A stretch of DNA of 64,000 bases, taken from NCBI GenBank assembly GCA_009733575.1, contig ML769442.1, positions 186,001 to 250,000 on the forward strand, written 5' to 3'. Each line of letters starts with the position of its first letter. The stretch's first letter is position 1. The position numbers and the translations under genes are program-made. This stretch comes from Gymnopus androsaceus JB14 (taxonomy: Eukaryota > Basidiomycota > Agaricomycetes > Agaricales > Omphalotaceae). Below are positions 23,202 through 41,759 of this stretch, piece after piece. The notes below the pieces were generated by a model. The model was not told the origin of the DNA and made no database searches. It saw only the letters and a list, made by a program, of their open reading frames with translations.

Positions 23202-23414
23202 CTCTTGAGTCTTTTTTGTTTGTTTCTGTCATCCAAGTCGCGACAGCCACTCGATTCAGTAGATTCCACTGTGTGTGTGACAATATTACTACTCTAAAAT
23301 CTGCGCTCATCTCCGCCTCCAGAATATCGACAAAATCTAAACGAATACTCAATTCGAACGCGCCACTGGACGCGATCCTCCAACTCAAATTGACACTCGA
23401 AATCCGACGCGACA

Positions 23415-30329
<6,915 letters not shown>

Positions 30330-30371
30330 ATTGGTTCGTGTGCAATTGAAAGATAGTTATTTAGAGCTTGT

Positions 30372-32130
30372 TAATGCATGTTACTCTATATCCTACCAAA
30401 TATCGTTTCGCTCTCGTTGTATATCATACGCTACATATATTTTCAGTCAGCCACGCTTCCGGCGCTTATTCGATCGTTTCTGCTCCTAACCTTGATCTCT
30501 ACTCGACAATATTTTCTGTGTTGGCTGCCCAGTTTGTACAGCTATGAATTCACTTGATATTTGGACATTGTATCTCCACTGTCTAGCTTCAACAGATTAC
30601 ACCACTTCCTTGAAGCCGTAAACCAGTTTTGTCAATTCGTTCAAAAAAATGCTCGCTGCATATCTAAAGATTGCGCTCAGCTTGAAAAATTCCTCCACTC
30701 CACGTCGCACGTAGTGTCTAATTCAACATATTCTACTTTATGTATCATAAACAAGCAGCCCCACTAACTCTTCTTCACATCGGACATAGGTTCTATAGTA
30801 GCAGCAGTCAAGCCTTGTACTCCAACTCTCAAGTAACCTTTCTCCTCTTCCAAACGCTTCACAACATCTGGGTCAGATCTCAGCTCGTCAACGTCCCAAT
30901 GTGCCCATACAAAGCGTCCATGTAGCCACGCTGCTTCAGGGGAAGCGGCCCAGACAGAAAAATCTGCTGGTAAAGCGACTAGCATACAAGGAGTCAGCAT
31001 TGGAAGACAGGAGCGGAGAGCGAATCCATACTTTCATCCCAATCCAGAGCGTCCTTGTCAAAGATTCTCGAAGCACCTTCCGAGTACAGCGCACCTGGAT
31101 GGAATGAAATAATTTGAACATCCTCAGCAGGACGATCATTCGCAATATGTCCTAACAACCCCGTAAATGCAGCTTTGCTTACACCGTACGAAGCCCCTGT
31201 GGGCACCGGTGTGTGAATGGCTACCGTTGCGAGGTTGATTAGGAAAAGTCGAAGCCCCGCAGGACGGAGAGCCTGCTTTACGAAATTCGCAGCCATGACA
31301 AAGTTACCCCCAACGTTAACGTTGAATGCGTCCATGAGATCGTTTTTGACTATGGATAAGGTGTCGGGAAGGTGAGGAACCAAGTGTGTTGCATTGAAGA
31401 CTATGACATGTACGAGGATGTTTTGGGAGTGGAGGAACTCCCAGAGAGAGGAAATCGAGGTATCAGACCCGATATCGGTTTGGTGAGCCATGAAGTCTGT
31501 TCCTCCGCTATGGAATTCATCTCGAAGTTTTCCGACAGCCTCATCTAACAACCCAGCCCTCCGTCCTACGATGATAATCCTGGATGCGCGGGCCCTGGCG
31601 AAGGAACGCGCAATTTCGAGACCTATCCCATCGCCGCCACCGGTGATGAGGATGGATTTACCGGCTTGGGTAAGGGAAGGCTTCGTAGGTGAGATGGAAG
31701 GGTAGGTATCTCGATGATATGTGGGGGTTAGCTTTAGCTTGTATGGAATAGTCATTGTGGTCAAGTGTTGGGATAAGTAGCAGTACGACATAGGGCACTT
31801 TATACTCAAATAATCCTTCAGGAAGACCTCTGAGCTTGATTCGTTGTGATTGTATAGGACATCGGCAACCGTAGTTGGACATTCCTGCTTACTACTTACA
31901 GCCGCATAGCCATTCCATTAGCCTGCTCTTTACTAATAATAAAGCGGGCTATGGAGTCATTGTGGATTTGGTCAATACAAAAGTTCAAGGCACCGGAGCA
32001 CCCAAGAGGTGTCGAAGATCTTTATCTAGCACACAGTCCCACGCTATCGAGACGCCGAAAGACTGGGCCTTCCTTTTTACCCTCTCGATAGCGTCTAGTA
32101 GATCACGGTTTGTGTGCAATTGAAAGATGA
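30372..32130. repeat. Tandem SDR unit 1
   Basis: The unit starts with sequence like TGTTACTCTATATCCTACC, holds SDR copy A and ends near TTTGTGTGCAATTGAAAGATG. The same order recurs at 35690-37737 and 37738-39660. The ending word also occurs just after the SMC5 stop (30337). That suggests the duplicated block originally abutted the SMC5 3' flank. Confidence 0.6.
30764..31755 (-). CDS. Short-chain dehydrogenase/reductase, copy A
   Basis: Two exons (31032-31755, 30764-30978) with a 53-nt intron (GTATGG..GCTAG) give an intact 312-residue protein. It has the dinucleotide motif TGGGDGIG, the NAT motif (VIVFNATH), and the Tyr/Lys pair ASYGVSKAA. The place of the usual catalytic Ser is NLAT, so Thr (or nothing) must serve; the other two copies have NIST. 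After the fold comes an unusual C-terminus with WAASPEAAWLHGRFVWAHWD and an LEEEKGYL helix. The reaction would be NAD(P)-linked oxidation or reduction of an unknown alcohol or ketone. The start is the ATG shared by all three copies (MTIPYKLKL). Confidence 0.9.
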
Positions 32131-32581
32131 TTTTTAAAACTTGTTTATGACGTTAAATTTCACGGAATATTCTGCCCGTTACTTTGATGGAGCGTACTCC
32201 ATTTACTGTATATCCTACTCTGTCTACCTACTCTTCAGAGACATTTTAAAATACATCCCTACTCTAAAATTCTGCTAAAAGTCCTTTTTCAGAGGAAATC
32301 TCCGGAATGAAAGGTATCCGTTCATTCCCGCCCGCCTCCAAGAGAGCATTTGTGACATATATCACACCGCGCGTCGGCGCGTCACCCATCGTGCCGTATA
32401 TACCATCTCCTAACTGATATTGTTTTAGTGAATGCCTGCCCAATGTTAGCGCATTTCCTAAAGGTGTGTTCATTGATTTTATAATTCTTTGATCTCTTTT
32501 TTAGCTCGCGAGCAATCGCGAGTCATGCAGTGAGGGACATTGACAGGGAAGAGGAAATCATTCAATAATTCAAAATAAAAA

Positions 32582-32795
32582 TGTCAGCGGTAGTGACCGA
32601 GCATCACCTCGCAACTTAATTAGATTCCGGTTCCGGTACAATTACCTTCCTGGGACGGAGCAAGCCCCTTAGTTTCCCTTGCTCCGTACCAGGTATGTCG
32701 GACAGTTCACATAACTATATTTTACTTACTTAGTTTCCCTTGCTCCGTACCAGAGCATAGAATATATTCTTATTACACTCGACGTAGCGTTGACA
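32582..32795 (+). repeat. Left LTR of copia element
   Basis: 214 bp, TG..CA. It contains the direct repeat TTAGTTTCCCTTGCTCCGTA twice, 56 bp apart, also present in the right LTR. Confidence 0.92.
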
Positions 32796-32923
32796 GGTTA
32801 TGGGCCCCGTGCTCTAGAAATCAGCGCATACATTCTAGGAGTAACAACAATCTCACTACCACAAATCTCACTACCACCTAAAACCATCACTCCCTCATAC
32901 ATCAGCTCATCTACACACTTGTC

Positions 32924-33346
32924 ATGGCTGAAAACACCGATGATAGGGAAAAGGCTGACTGGAAACGCCTCACCCTTACCCCTATTAAGGAAAGCGAAGA
33001 TGGCTCGAACAATTACCACGAGTTCAAAACGAAAGCTATCCTCAAACTCGATGCTATAGGAGACTGGAAATATATTGGCGGACCAGAATATAACCCGCCT
33101 ACAATCCCAGAACTCCAACACAGCCTAGAAATCGAAGGTATCGACCCTGAAGGGAATAAGGTGACCGTGAGGACTCCAGGTAATGAGATCGTTGTCCAGG
33201 TTGCGAAGGACGAAGCGAAATCCTGGCTAGAAGGCGACAAAAGAACATTGTCGATCATCGTAGAAGCAGTCCCCGTTCAGAAGTTGTACGTCGTCCATGG
33301 GTGCGAGTCAGCCCACGCTGCATGGCACGCACTCAAGAACGAGTAA
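32924..33346 (+). CDS. Copia gag N-terminal part
   Basis: An open frame of 140 residues starts MAENTDDREKADWKRLTLTP. It has the gag-polypeptide pattern of copia elements (SNNYHEFKTKAILKLDAIGDW and, later, ESAHAAWHALKNE). It ends at a TAA just before the internal deletion. A continuation in another frame (REQLGSILDKISL) can be read up to about 33395. The CCHC knuckle is missing. This is a truncated structural protein of the element, with no host function implied. Confidence 0.75.
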   Translation: MAENTDDREKADWKRLTLTPIKESEDGSNNYHEFKTKAILKLDAIGDWKYIGGPEYNPPTIPELQHSLEIEGIDPEGNKVTVRTPGNEIVVQVAKDEAKSWLEGDKRTLSIIVEAVPVQKLYVVHGCESAHAAWHALKNE

Positions 33347-33396
33347 CGAACCCGTGAACAGCTCGGCAGCATATTGGATAAAATCTCTCTTTTTAG

Positions 33397-34444
33397 GGGT
33401 CAGAACGCTCATACGTAACAACGAGTGTAGATGACATGCTCATAGCCTCGACTTCCAAGCACGAATCGGACGCGGTTATCAATGCCCTTGCTTCCCTCTT
33501 CGAAATCACTGACAACGGATCCCCTACATTCCATCTTGGATGCGGTATCACCCGCGACAGAGATAACCGTACCTTGAAGATCGACCAACGAACCTTCACA
33601 CAATCCATTCTTCGAGAATTCGGGTTCGAGAACTGTAACCCTGTACACACTCCCATGGACCCGGGCAAACGTTTATCGCCACAAGTCACTCCACTCACGC
33701 CAGAAGAACAGAAAGTGGTGGACAATTTCCCGTATTGCGCCGTAGTCGGGAAGTGTATGTATCTCGCCACATGTTCCCGTTCGGACATCAGTTACACGGT
33801 TCGAGAACTTGCTGGATACATGGTTAATCATGGACCATCTCATGTTGCCGCCGCGAAACATCTTCTGCGTTACTTGAAGGGAACGCAGACATACGGAACA
33901 GTATTGGGATCAACGAATGCAGTTTACCCAACCATATGGGCACTCTCTGATTCGGATTGGGGAATGGGTGAAGGCAGGAAATCAATATCTGGCTTCGTCA
34001 TCATGATGGGCAATTCTGCACTGTCTTGGAGCTCGAAGCAACAGGGTGTCGTTGCACTATCATCGTGCGAGGCAGAATACTTGGCATCGACCCACTGCAC
34101 ATCGAGAAGTGTTATGGTTCAGGAATTTTTTCGCTGAATTAGGATTTCCCCAGTACTCTCCGACGACAATCTTTTGCGACAACCAAGGAGCAATCACATG
34201 TACTCATGACCCTCACGCGCACAGCAAGATGAAGCACATTTCAATACGCGAGCACTTCATTCGCGACTGCATCTCGAAGAGACAAATCGACGTTATCTAC
34301 ATCTCGAACAAGGACAATTTTGCCGATATACTTACTAAACCTTTGCATAGAACGCTACATACACGATGGGCGACCATGCTCAGACTAGATGCTGGTCAAG
34401 GGGGGGTGTCAGCGGTAGTGAGCGAGCATCACCTCGCAACTTAA
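33397..34444 (+). pseudogene. Copia RT C-terminus and RNase H, frameshifted
   Basis: The frame begins with the RT catalytic region VTTSVDDMLIAST (the DD pair is intact). It continues through FHLGCGITRDRDNRTLKIDQ, RSDISYTVRELAGYM, and the RNase H start IWALSDSDWGMGEGRKS with SSCEAEYLA. At about 34108 it shifts frame (overlapping frames 33436-34137 and 34046-34444). The next frame gives EVLWFRNFFAELG, FCDNQGAITCTHDPHAHSKM, and DNFADILTKPL. The 5' half of RT is missing. It is the end of the copia pol gene, inactive as it stands. Confidence 0.85.
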
Positions 34445-34620
34445 TTAGATTCCGGTTCCGGTACAATTACCTTCCTGGGACGGAGCAAGCCCCTTAGTTT
34501 CCCTTGCTCCGTACCAGGTATGTCGGACAGTTCACATAACTATATTTTACTTACTTAGTTTCCCTTGCTCCGTACCAGAGCATAGAATATATTCTTATTA
34601 CGCTCGATGTAGCGTTGACA
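34407..34620 (+). repeat. Right LTR of copia element
   Basis: 214 bp, followed by AAAAA, matching the left flank. Confidence 0.92.
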
Positions 34621-35016
34621 AAAAACAAATACTTACGTCCCACTGCTGCAAGTCGCTGAATACATGCCTTGAAATACATGCCTTGATAATCCCACGAGAG
34701 AGTGTCGTTGACGGTAAGTACTATTATCACTGTACGTATAATTCGTAGCAAAGAGAAACGAGTCACGCGAAGAGCGCCCTCCATTTCCGCCACCGAGTCC
34801 CGGCCGACGCCGGAAATCCTAAGCTCATTGTCGCGACAATAACAGCAGAACATAGGTTGCAAAACTAATTAGAAGGCGAAGTAAATTACAGGAGAAATAC
34901 AAATTTTAGAGCACTTCCTCAAAAACTGATTAGGTTCACAACCAACGGAGTACGTTTTGATGTAAGAGTAAGCCGAGAAAGTAGGAAATTGAGTAGGAGT
35001 GGAATTTTCCGTGAAA

Positions 35017-35687
35017 AGTAACTATGACACCATATTTCACCAAATATTCCGGCTTTAACTTGAAATTCAACTTTTTGTTCTAACTTCAACTTCAAATTGA
35101 ATGTTCAACTCGAACTTCCAACTTTTTGTTCAACTTCAACTTTTAACTTTTGTTGCCTTAGCTTTAACTTCAGGGTAACAATACTACTAGTAAGTAGTCA
35201 TGCATATATCAACCATACAGTATATTGTTTAACTGGTACCCTATCAAGAGGAGCATAACACAATCTGATTGTACCATTTTGAGTACTTCATAAGTACAAG
35301 ACTGAAATCATACAAAAATGTCACAGTATTTTTGAGATCTTGGTTGATTTTGGATATTTTACAGAGGTCAAAGCTGTCAGACATTACTATATAAGGTCAT
35401 TTAACCATGCGCTAGGGGGCGCTTATAATTCTGAATGCCCTTTACGAAGTGCTTGAAACAATACAGGACTTATTTCATGGGCCCCACAGAAGTCAAACTT
35501 GTTGGGAAATAGATACATTTTATGATCTCAAAGTTGGAATGCCCTTGACTTGCACTAGAACAGTATACATAAAGTTGAAGTTAGTATACACAAAGTTGAA
35601 GTTGACAAACTGAATGTATCCAATCACCATCAAAACAAATTAGTCAGAGTCAAAATATTTGGTGAAAAATACCGTCATAAGTAACCT
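35017..35687. mobile_element. MITE-like element with ~32-bp terminal inverted repeats
   Basis: The left end 35017-35048 (AGTAACTATGACACCATATT...) and the reverse complement of 35654-35687 (AGGTTACTTATGACGGTATT...) share an imperfect ~32-bp inverted repeat. Both run inward to CACCAAATATT. The 671-bp interior is AT-rich, noncoding, and has AACTTCAACTTT-type low-complexity repeats (35060-35175) and a duplicated TAAAGTTGAAGTTAGTATAC-like unit near 35570-35605. No transposase is present, so it would depend on a partner element. Confidence 0.65.
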
Positions 35688-35689
35688 CA

Positions 35690-37737
35690 TGTTACATGTT
35701 ATTCTATAGCCTCCCAAGTACCGTTTCGCTTCGTTGTACATCCCATTCTCCGAGTTCCTCCACTTAAGGCCCTTCTGGCGCTTATTTGATTCTATGCTTC
35801 TCCACTGTGCAGCTCCAACACTGGGTTACAACACTTCCTATACTTAAACCAGTCCTGTCCATTCGTTCCAGCCAATTATGAATTTCTAGCATACTTTTCG
35901 GAAAACCCTCATTGATCTCATTTACAACCGAATAAAACGATGTCGTCTCTCCAGGCAGAGAAATTACAGGTGACCGTGCCGTAGTGGGGCTTTGAATGCG
36001 TCGTTTTATTTGGATGTTTAAAAAATATTAGCAACAAGCGTTTTTTCAGAAAGTATGCTAGAAATTCATAATTGGCCTGTCAAAAGAAATACTTTACGAG
36101 TCCGAATGGTATGCACTGCGTTTGCCTTGACGTTATTGCCTTTTTAATGTTTCTATTATCCATCACAATCGCATGTTGGATCAGCCCAGACAAGGTCATA
36201 TCTCTTCCACAACCAGAAGTGGATTGATCCATATCGCCGCTGCATGTCTAAAGATTGCACCCAGTTTGAAAACTTCCTCCACTCTACGATGCATATTCAA
36301 CGACCTTGGTTACTATTTTACTCTGTGTATCTACTATCATAAACAAGCAGCTCTACTAATTCTTCTTCGCATCGGACATAGGTTCTATAGTAGCAGCAGT
36401 CAAGCCTTGAACTCCAACCATCAAGTAACCTTTCTCCTCTTCCAAGCGCTTCAAAACTTCTGGGTCAGATCTCAGCTCGTCAACGTCCCAATGGGCCCAC
36501 ACAAAGCGGCCATGTAGCCACGCTGCTTCAGGGGACGCGGCCCAGACAGAAAAATCTGCTGGTAAAGCGACTAGCATACAAGGAGTCAGCATTGGAAGAC
36601 AGCAGCGGAGAGCGAATACATACATTCATCCCAATCCAGAGTGTCCTTATCAAGGATTTTCGAAGCACCTTCCGAGTACAACGCGCCCGGATGGAACGAA
36701 ATAATTTGAACATCCTCAGCGGGACAATCATTCGCAATACGTCCTAACAACCCCGTAAACGCAGCTTTGCTTACACCGTACGAGGCCATCGTGGGCACAG
36801 TTGTGTGAATGGCTAGCGTTGAGATGTTGACTAGGAAAAGTTGAGTCCCCGCAGGACGGAGAGCCTGCTTTACGAAATTCGCAGCCATGACAAAGTTACC
36901 CCCAACATTAACGTTGAATGCGTCCATGAGTTCGTTTTTGGCCGTGGACAAGGTGTCGGGAGGGTTAGGAATCATGTGTGTTGCATTGAAGACTATGACA
37001 TGTACGAGGATATTTTGGGAGTGGAGGAACTCCCAGAGAGAGGAAATCGAGGTATCAGACCCGATATCGGTTTGGTGAGCCATGAATTCTGTTCCTCCGC
37101 TCTGGAATTCATCTCGAAGTTTTCTGACAGCCTCATCTAACAAGCCAGCCCTCCGTCCTACGATAATAATCCTGGATGCGCGTGCCTTGGCGAAGGAACG
37201 CGCTATTTCGAGACCTATCCCATCGCCGCCACCAGTGATGAGGATGGTTTTACCGGTTTGGGTAAGGGAAGGCTTCGTAGGTGAGATGGAAGGGTAGGTG
37301 TCTCGATGATATGTGGGGGCTAGCTTTAGCTTGTATGAGATAGTCATTGTGGTCAAGTGTTGGGATAAGTAGCAGCACGACATAGGGCACTTTATACTCA
37401 AATAATTCTTCAGGAAGACCTCTGGGCTTGGTTCGTTGTAATTGTAGCAACCGTAGTTGGACATTCCTGCTTACTACTTACAGCCGCATAGCCATTCCAT
37501 TAGCCTGCTCTTTACTAATAGTAAAGCGGGCTATGGAGTCATTGTGGATTTGGTCAATACAAGAGTTCAAGGCACCGGAGCACCTAAGAGGTGTCGAAGA
37601 TCTTTATCTAGCACACAGTCCCACGCTATCGAGACGCCGGAAGACTGGGCCTTCCTTTTTACCCTCTCGATAGCGTCTGGTAGATAAACATCTTCGACAC
37701 GGTTTGTATGCAATTGAAAAATGATTTTTTAAAACTT
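35690..37737. repeat. Tandem SDR unit 2
   Basis: Holds SDR copy B. It starts TTACATGTTATTCTATAGCC and is followed directly by unit 3, which starts with the same words. Downstream flanks, intron and upstream region match unit 3 closely over nearly 2 kb. Confidence 0.75.
36356..37347 (-). CDS. Short-chain dehydrogenase/reductase, copy B
   Basis: Same structure and exact genomic length (992 bp) as copy A: exons 36624-37347 and 36356-36570, intron 36571-36623. The protein is intact, with TGGGDGIG, FNATH, NIST (Ser/Thr at the catalytic position) and ASYGVSKAA. It differs from copy A mostly by scattered substitutions, so both copies have stayed open since duplication. It is probably cytosolic and NAD(P)-dependent. 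Substrate unknown. Confidence 0.9.
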
Positions 37738-39660
37738 GTTACATGCTATTCTATAGTCTCCCAAGTACCATTTCGGTTCGTTGTACATCGTATTCTCCGA
37801 GTTCCTCCACTTAAGGCCCTTCTGGCGCTTATTTGATTCTATGATACTCGACAATATATATCTTCTTTGTTGGCTGCCCAGTTTGTACAGCTGTGGCTTC
37901 ACCTGATGCTTTGACAATGTACTATCTCCACTGTGCAGCTCCAACACTGGGTTACAACACTTCCTATACTTAAACCAGTCCTGTCCATTCGTTCCAGCCA
38001 ATTATGAATTTCTAGCATACTTTTCGGAAAACCCTCATTCATCTTATTTACAACCGAATACAATGATGTCGTCTCCAGGCAGAGAAATTGCAAGTGACCG
38101 TGCCGTAGTGGGGCTTTGAATGCGTCGTTTTATTTGGATGTTTAAAAATATCAGCAACAAGCGTTTTTTCAGAAAGTATGGAAATTCATAATTGGCCTGT
38201 CAAAAGAAATACTTTACCGAGTCCGAATGATGTGCACAAGCTTGCTTTTTGACCTTTTAAGTGCTTCCATTATCCGTCACAATGATCGCATGTTGGATCA
38301 GCCCTGACAAGGTCATATCTCTTCCACAACCAGAAGTGGATTATCCATACCGCTGCTGCATGTCTAAAGATTACACCCAGCTTGAAAAATTCCTCTACTC
38401 CACGTCGCACATAGTGTCCAACTCAACGTATTCTACTCTGTGTATCATGAACAAGCAACCCCACTAACTCTTCTTCACATCGGACATAGGTTCTATAGTA
38501 GCAGCAGTCAAGCCTTGAACTCCAACTGTCAAGTAACCTTTCTCCTCTTCCAAGCGCTTCAAAACTTCTGGGTCAGATTTCAACTCGTCAACGTCCCAAT
38601 GTGCCCACACAAAGCGGCCATGTAGCCACGCTGCTTCAGGGGACGCAGCCCAGACAGAAAAATCTGCTGGTAAAGCAACTAGTATACAAGGAGTCAGCAT
38701 TGGAAGACAGAAGCGGAGAGCGAATACATACATTCATCCCAATCCAGAGTGTCCTTGTCAAGGATTCTCGAAGCACCTTCCGAGTACAGCGCGCCCGGAT
38801 GGAACGAAATAATTTGAACATCCTCAGCAGGACGATCATGCGCAATACGTCCCAACAACCCCGTAAATGCAGCTTTGCTTACACCGTACGAGGCCATCGT
38901 GGGCACAGTTGTGTGAATGGCTAGCGTTGAGATGTTGATTATGAAAAGTTGAGTCCCCGCAGGACGGAGAGCCTGCTTACGAAATTCGCAGCCATGACAA
39001 AGTTACCCCCAACGTTAACGTTGAAGGCGTCCATGAGTTCGTTTTTGGCTATGGATAAGGTGTCGGGAAGGTGAGGAGCCAAGTGCGTTGCATTGAAGAC
39101 TATGACATGTACGAGGATGTTTTGGGTGTGGAGGAACTCCCAGAGAGAGGAAATCGAGGTATCAGATCCAATATCGGTTTGGTGAGCCATGAATTCCGTT
39201 CCTCCGCTCTGGAATTCATCTCGAAGTCCTCCGACAGCCTCATCTAACAAGCCAGCCCTCCGTCCTACGATGATAATCCTGGATGCGCGTGCCTTGGCGA
39301 AGGAACGCGCAATCTCGAGACCTATCCCATCGCCGCCACCAGTGATGAGGATGGTTTTACCGGTTTGGGTAAGGGAAGGCTTCGTAGGTGAGATGGAAGG
39401 GTAGGTGTCTCGATGATATGTGGGGGTTAGCTTTAGCTTGTATGAGACAGTCATTGTGGTCAAGTGTTGGGATTAGCCTGAGCACGACGCGGGGTATCTA
39501 TATTCTCAACAAGTTACCCCCAGGAAGACCAAATTCAAATCAAGCCTTCGGGCTTCAACTTGGACCTGAGATAATTGCAACATACGACTTTCATCGGCAG
39601 TTTAATTCGACATTCCTGCTTACTACTTATAGCCGCATAGCCAATCCATTAGTGATTGTC
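37738..39660. repeat. Tandem SDR unit 3
   Basis: Head-to-tail with unit 2. Similarity continues through the SDR and its upstream region to about 39660, where CATTCCTGCTTACTACTTAT and CCGCATAGCC are shared. It then diverges. Confidence 0.75.
38464..39454 (-). pseudogene. Short-chain dehydrogenase/reductase, copy C, 1-nt deletion
   Basis: The gene is 991 bp against 992 in copies A and B. Alignment with copy B shows one T missing from a TTT run (GCCTGCTTAC at 38971-38980, GCCTGCTTTAC in copy B). This shifts the frame after ANFV and gives an early stop. All other motifs (TGGGDGIG, NIST, ASYGVSKAA) and the intron (GTATGT..ACTAG) are intact. With one base restored the protein would be full length, so the lesion is either very recent or a homopolymer sequencing error. 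Confidence 0.85.
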
Positions 39661-40172
39661 GAGATATTGGAGAACACAATCCGGGCTGCGGAGTCATTGT
39701 ATATTTGGTCAATACATACAAGAGAATTCGTCGACGACAGCATTAGTGGAATGGAGTGATCTGAGCAGCCAGAAGCGAAAGTGACGTGGCGCTAGCTGTA
39801 TAAGGGGATCGGGAGAGGAGAAAGTCGCAAGGCGTTTGAAAGGATGGAAGCGGAGTAAAGGCAGGAGAGTAGTTCACTTCGACGTGTCAAGTATTGCTCT
39901 TCATTCCGCAAGCATACCTCTTAACCATCTAGTACCCGTCTTTGAAGATCCTCCAAAGGGGAACATGATTATTTTAAGTAGAGGCATCTCAGTAGACAGC
40001 CAACGGAGGGACTGACATTGCCTCGGCGAAGCTCAAGCTGGCTAAACGTCCCGGGTGTGCAGATTAGTTTTTTTTAATCGATATTAGCATTGCATTGTCT
40101 AAATGATTAGTAGTACTTCCAAAAGTACATCGAGATCGATACCAACTTGGTATTTCTGCCACCATTGTATCA
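39661..40172. other. Intergenic, nothing recognised
   Basis: About 510 bp between the third SDR unit and the decayed F-box paralogue. No motif or repeat seen. Confidence 0.3.
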
Positions 40173-41690
40173 TTAGAAATCTTCGGGCTCCTCATACTGT
40201 ATATCCACCTCATCCTGCCTGTCATCTCTCTCGCTCCTCTTGACTCGAAACCACCGCCACTGACTTTCTTCTGCCAGAACAACGTACCGATATCGTTCAC
40301 CTACAAACAGCACCAGCTCATCAAGTAATACACCAATTTTCCTCAGAGCCAAATCATCCCATATCGATTTCACCATAGCCTTCTGGACTGGGGTATAAAT
40401 CTTGGCTCTTCTCTGCCTTTCCGCCTGCTCTTCTTCTGATCCCCCTACTAGCCCACGATTTCGAACAAGACCTAGATCCATGTGTATGACAATCCGACGT
40501 AGAGGGCAAAAAGAAGCGAGGATGAGGTAAATGGCTTCTTCGTGTTTCCCGTCTAGAGTACGGTCTAACGTCGAACTCGAACTCTTCAAGATGCGGTGCT
40601 TTATCACGTAGTTGACGGAGTTGTTCTACGGTGAGGCATACCCGAGGAGCATTTTCCTCCCGATATGTTTCGGCTTGATGAAGTTGAAGGATACGAAGTG
40701 TAAGCCCATGGTGCTGAAGGATGGTAGACCATACTGAAGCGAGCTCCCAAGTGTCTTTGTTGGCTGGAATGATGAGCGCGAGTGAGGATAATGAGGGGGA
40801 AGTGGAGAGGAAGAGATTTAACGCGGAAGCAAGTTCCGCCGAGGTGAAATCCCAAAGGTTGAGGAGAGAATGACAGATGCTTCAACGAGGAAAAAACGTT
40901 CTTCCCCTGTGCATCGGAGGCTGCAGTACGCAAGAACTCTGGACTGGGAGAGACGCCGAGTAGGCTGGAGAGTTTGTCGAGATGTGCAAAGCTGGAGAGA
41001 TAACGCAATGAATGTACATCCAACGCAGCCTCGGTCATCTCTATTCTCTTCAACACCTTCCGATACACCAGCGCATCCTCCGATGTTTCCGATTCAATCT
41101 GATGTCTAGAGCGATGGCTGGTGCACGCGCATTTTCCCGTTGTAGACATCTCCTCGAGGTTTGGTGCGAGTTTAGCAATGCGCTCGAATGCCATCTGCGG
41201 CAGATCACCACTGGTACGCATGCAGTATCCTCTGGTATGTATCAGCCGTAAACACGGGGATCTCGCAAGCTCCTCTTCTGCAGCAACACTTCCCAATGGC
41301 GCATCGCGTGAGGGACGAGTGAAATTGTAGAGGTTGAGTCTAGTCGAAGGATGATGGGTGTGGAGAGCACCGAGGATATTCAAAGGGAAACATAACCCCG
41401 AGAGCCGAATTGTGATTTCACTGAGGTGAACGATACGAGAGATTCAATTCAATAATGGGCTCCCAGTTTTGTGGATCATCTCTCTGGGGTCGTTTAGTGG
41501 GACCTCCGTACCACAAATGACCGGATACGGTGATCATGCGAATGAATCTGAGAGTGGTTTCGTTTTGAGAAAAAGAACGGATGCGTGCGGTTGTCGTGCT
41601 CTTGCTGATGTCGAAACGACAGTGGCGATAAATGAATGGAAGAGCAAGCTGGTAGAGCGTCGTGTTCGCGGTCGATATGGAAAATAGAGA
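40173..41690 (-). pseudogene. Decayed F-box/leucine-rich paralogue of the 46.9-48.6 kb gene
   Basis: Three frames carry consecutive parts of one protein. The first is STANTTLYQLALPFIYRHCRF and RFIRMITVSG (41425-41690). The second is ILGALHTHHPSTRLNLYNFT with SRDAPLGS, ARSPCLRLIHTRG and ERIAKLAPNLEEMS (about 41110-41383). The third is KIGVLLDELVLFVGERYRYV with VKRSERDDRQDEVDIQ (40173-40607). Each matches in order the intact gene downstream (for example LDALHQHHPLAHLHVQNWT, ERSERDD-type tail). Frame changes are not at splice sites, and the middle is eroded. It is most likely a dead duplicate. Confidence 0.7.
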
Positions 41691-41759
41691 ACCTCGAGAG
41701 GAATCGTGAAGCTAGGATGAGCGAGTTTAACGGAAAATCATGTCCACTATAATATAGCA

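Larger units (their letters stand above)
32582..34620 (+). mobile_element. Copia LTR retrotransposon with internal deletion
   Basis: The LTRs at 32582-32795 and 34407-34620 are 214 bp each, begin TGTCAGCGG and end GTTGACA. They differ at about three positions, so the insertion is recent. AAAAA target duplications lie at 32577-32581 and 34621-34625. A GGTTATGGGCCCCG primer-site-like sequence follows the left LTR, and a GGTCAAGGGGGG polypurine tract precedes the right LTR. The interior keeps gag and the RT end/RNase H. Protease, integrase and half of RT are missing, so it is nonautonomous. It sits between tandem SDR units 1 and 2. Confidence 0.92.
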
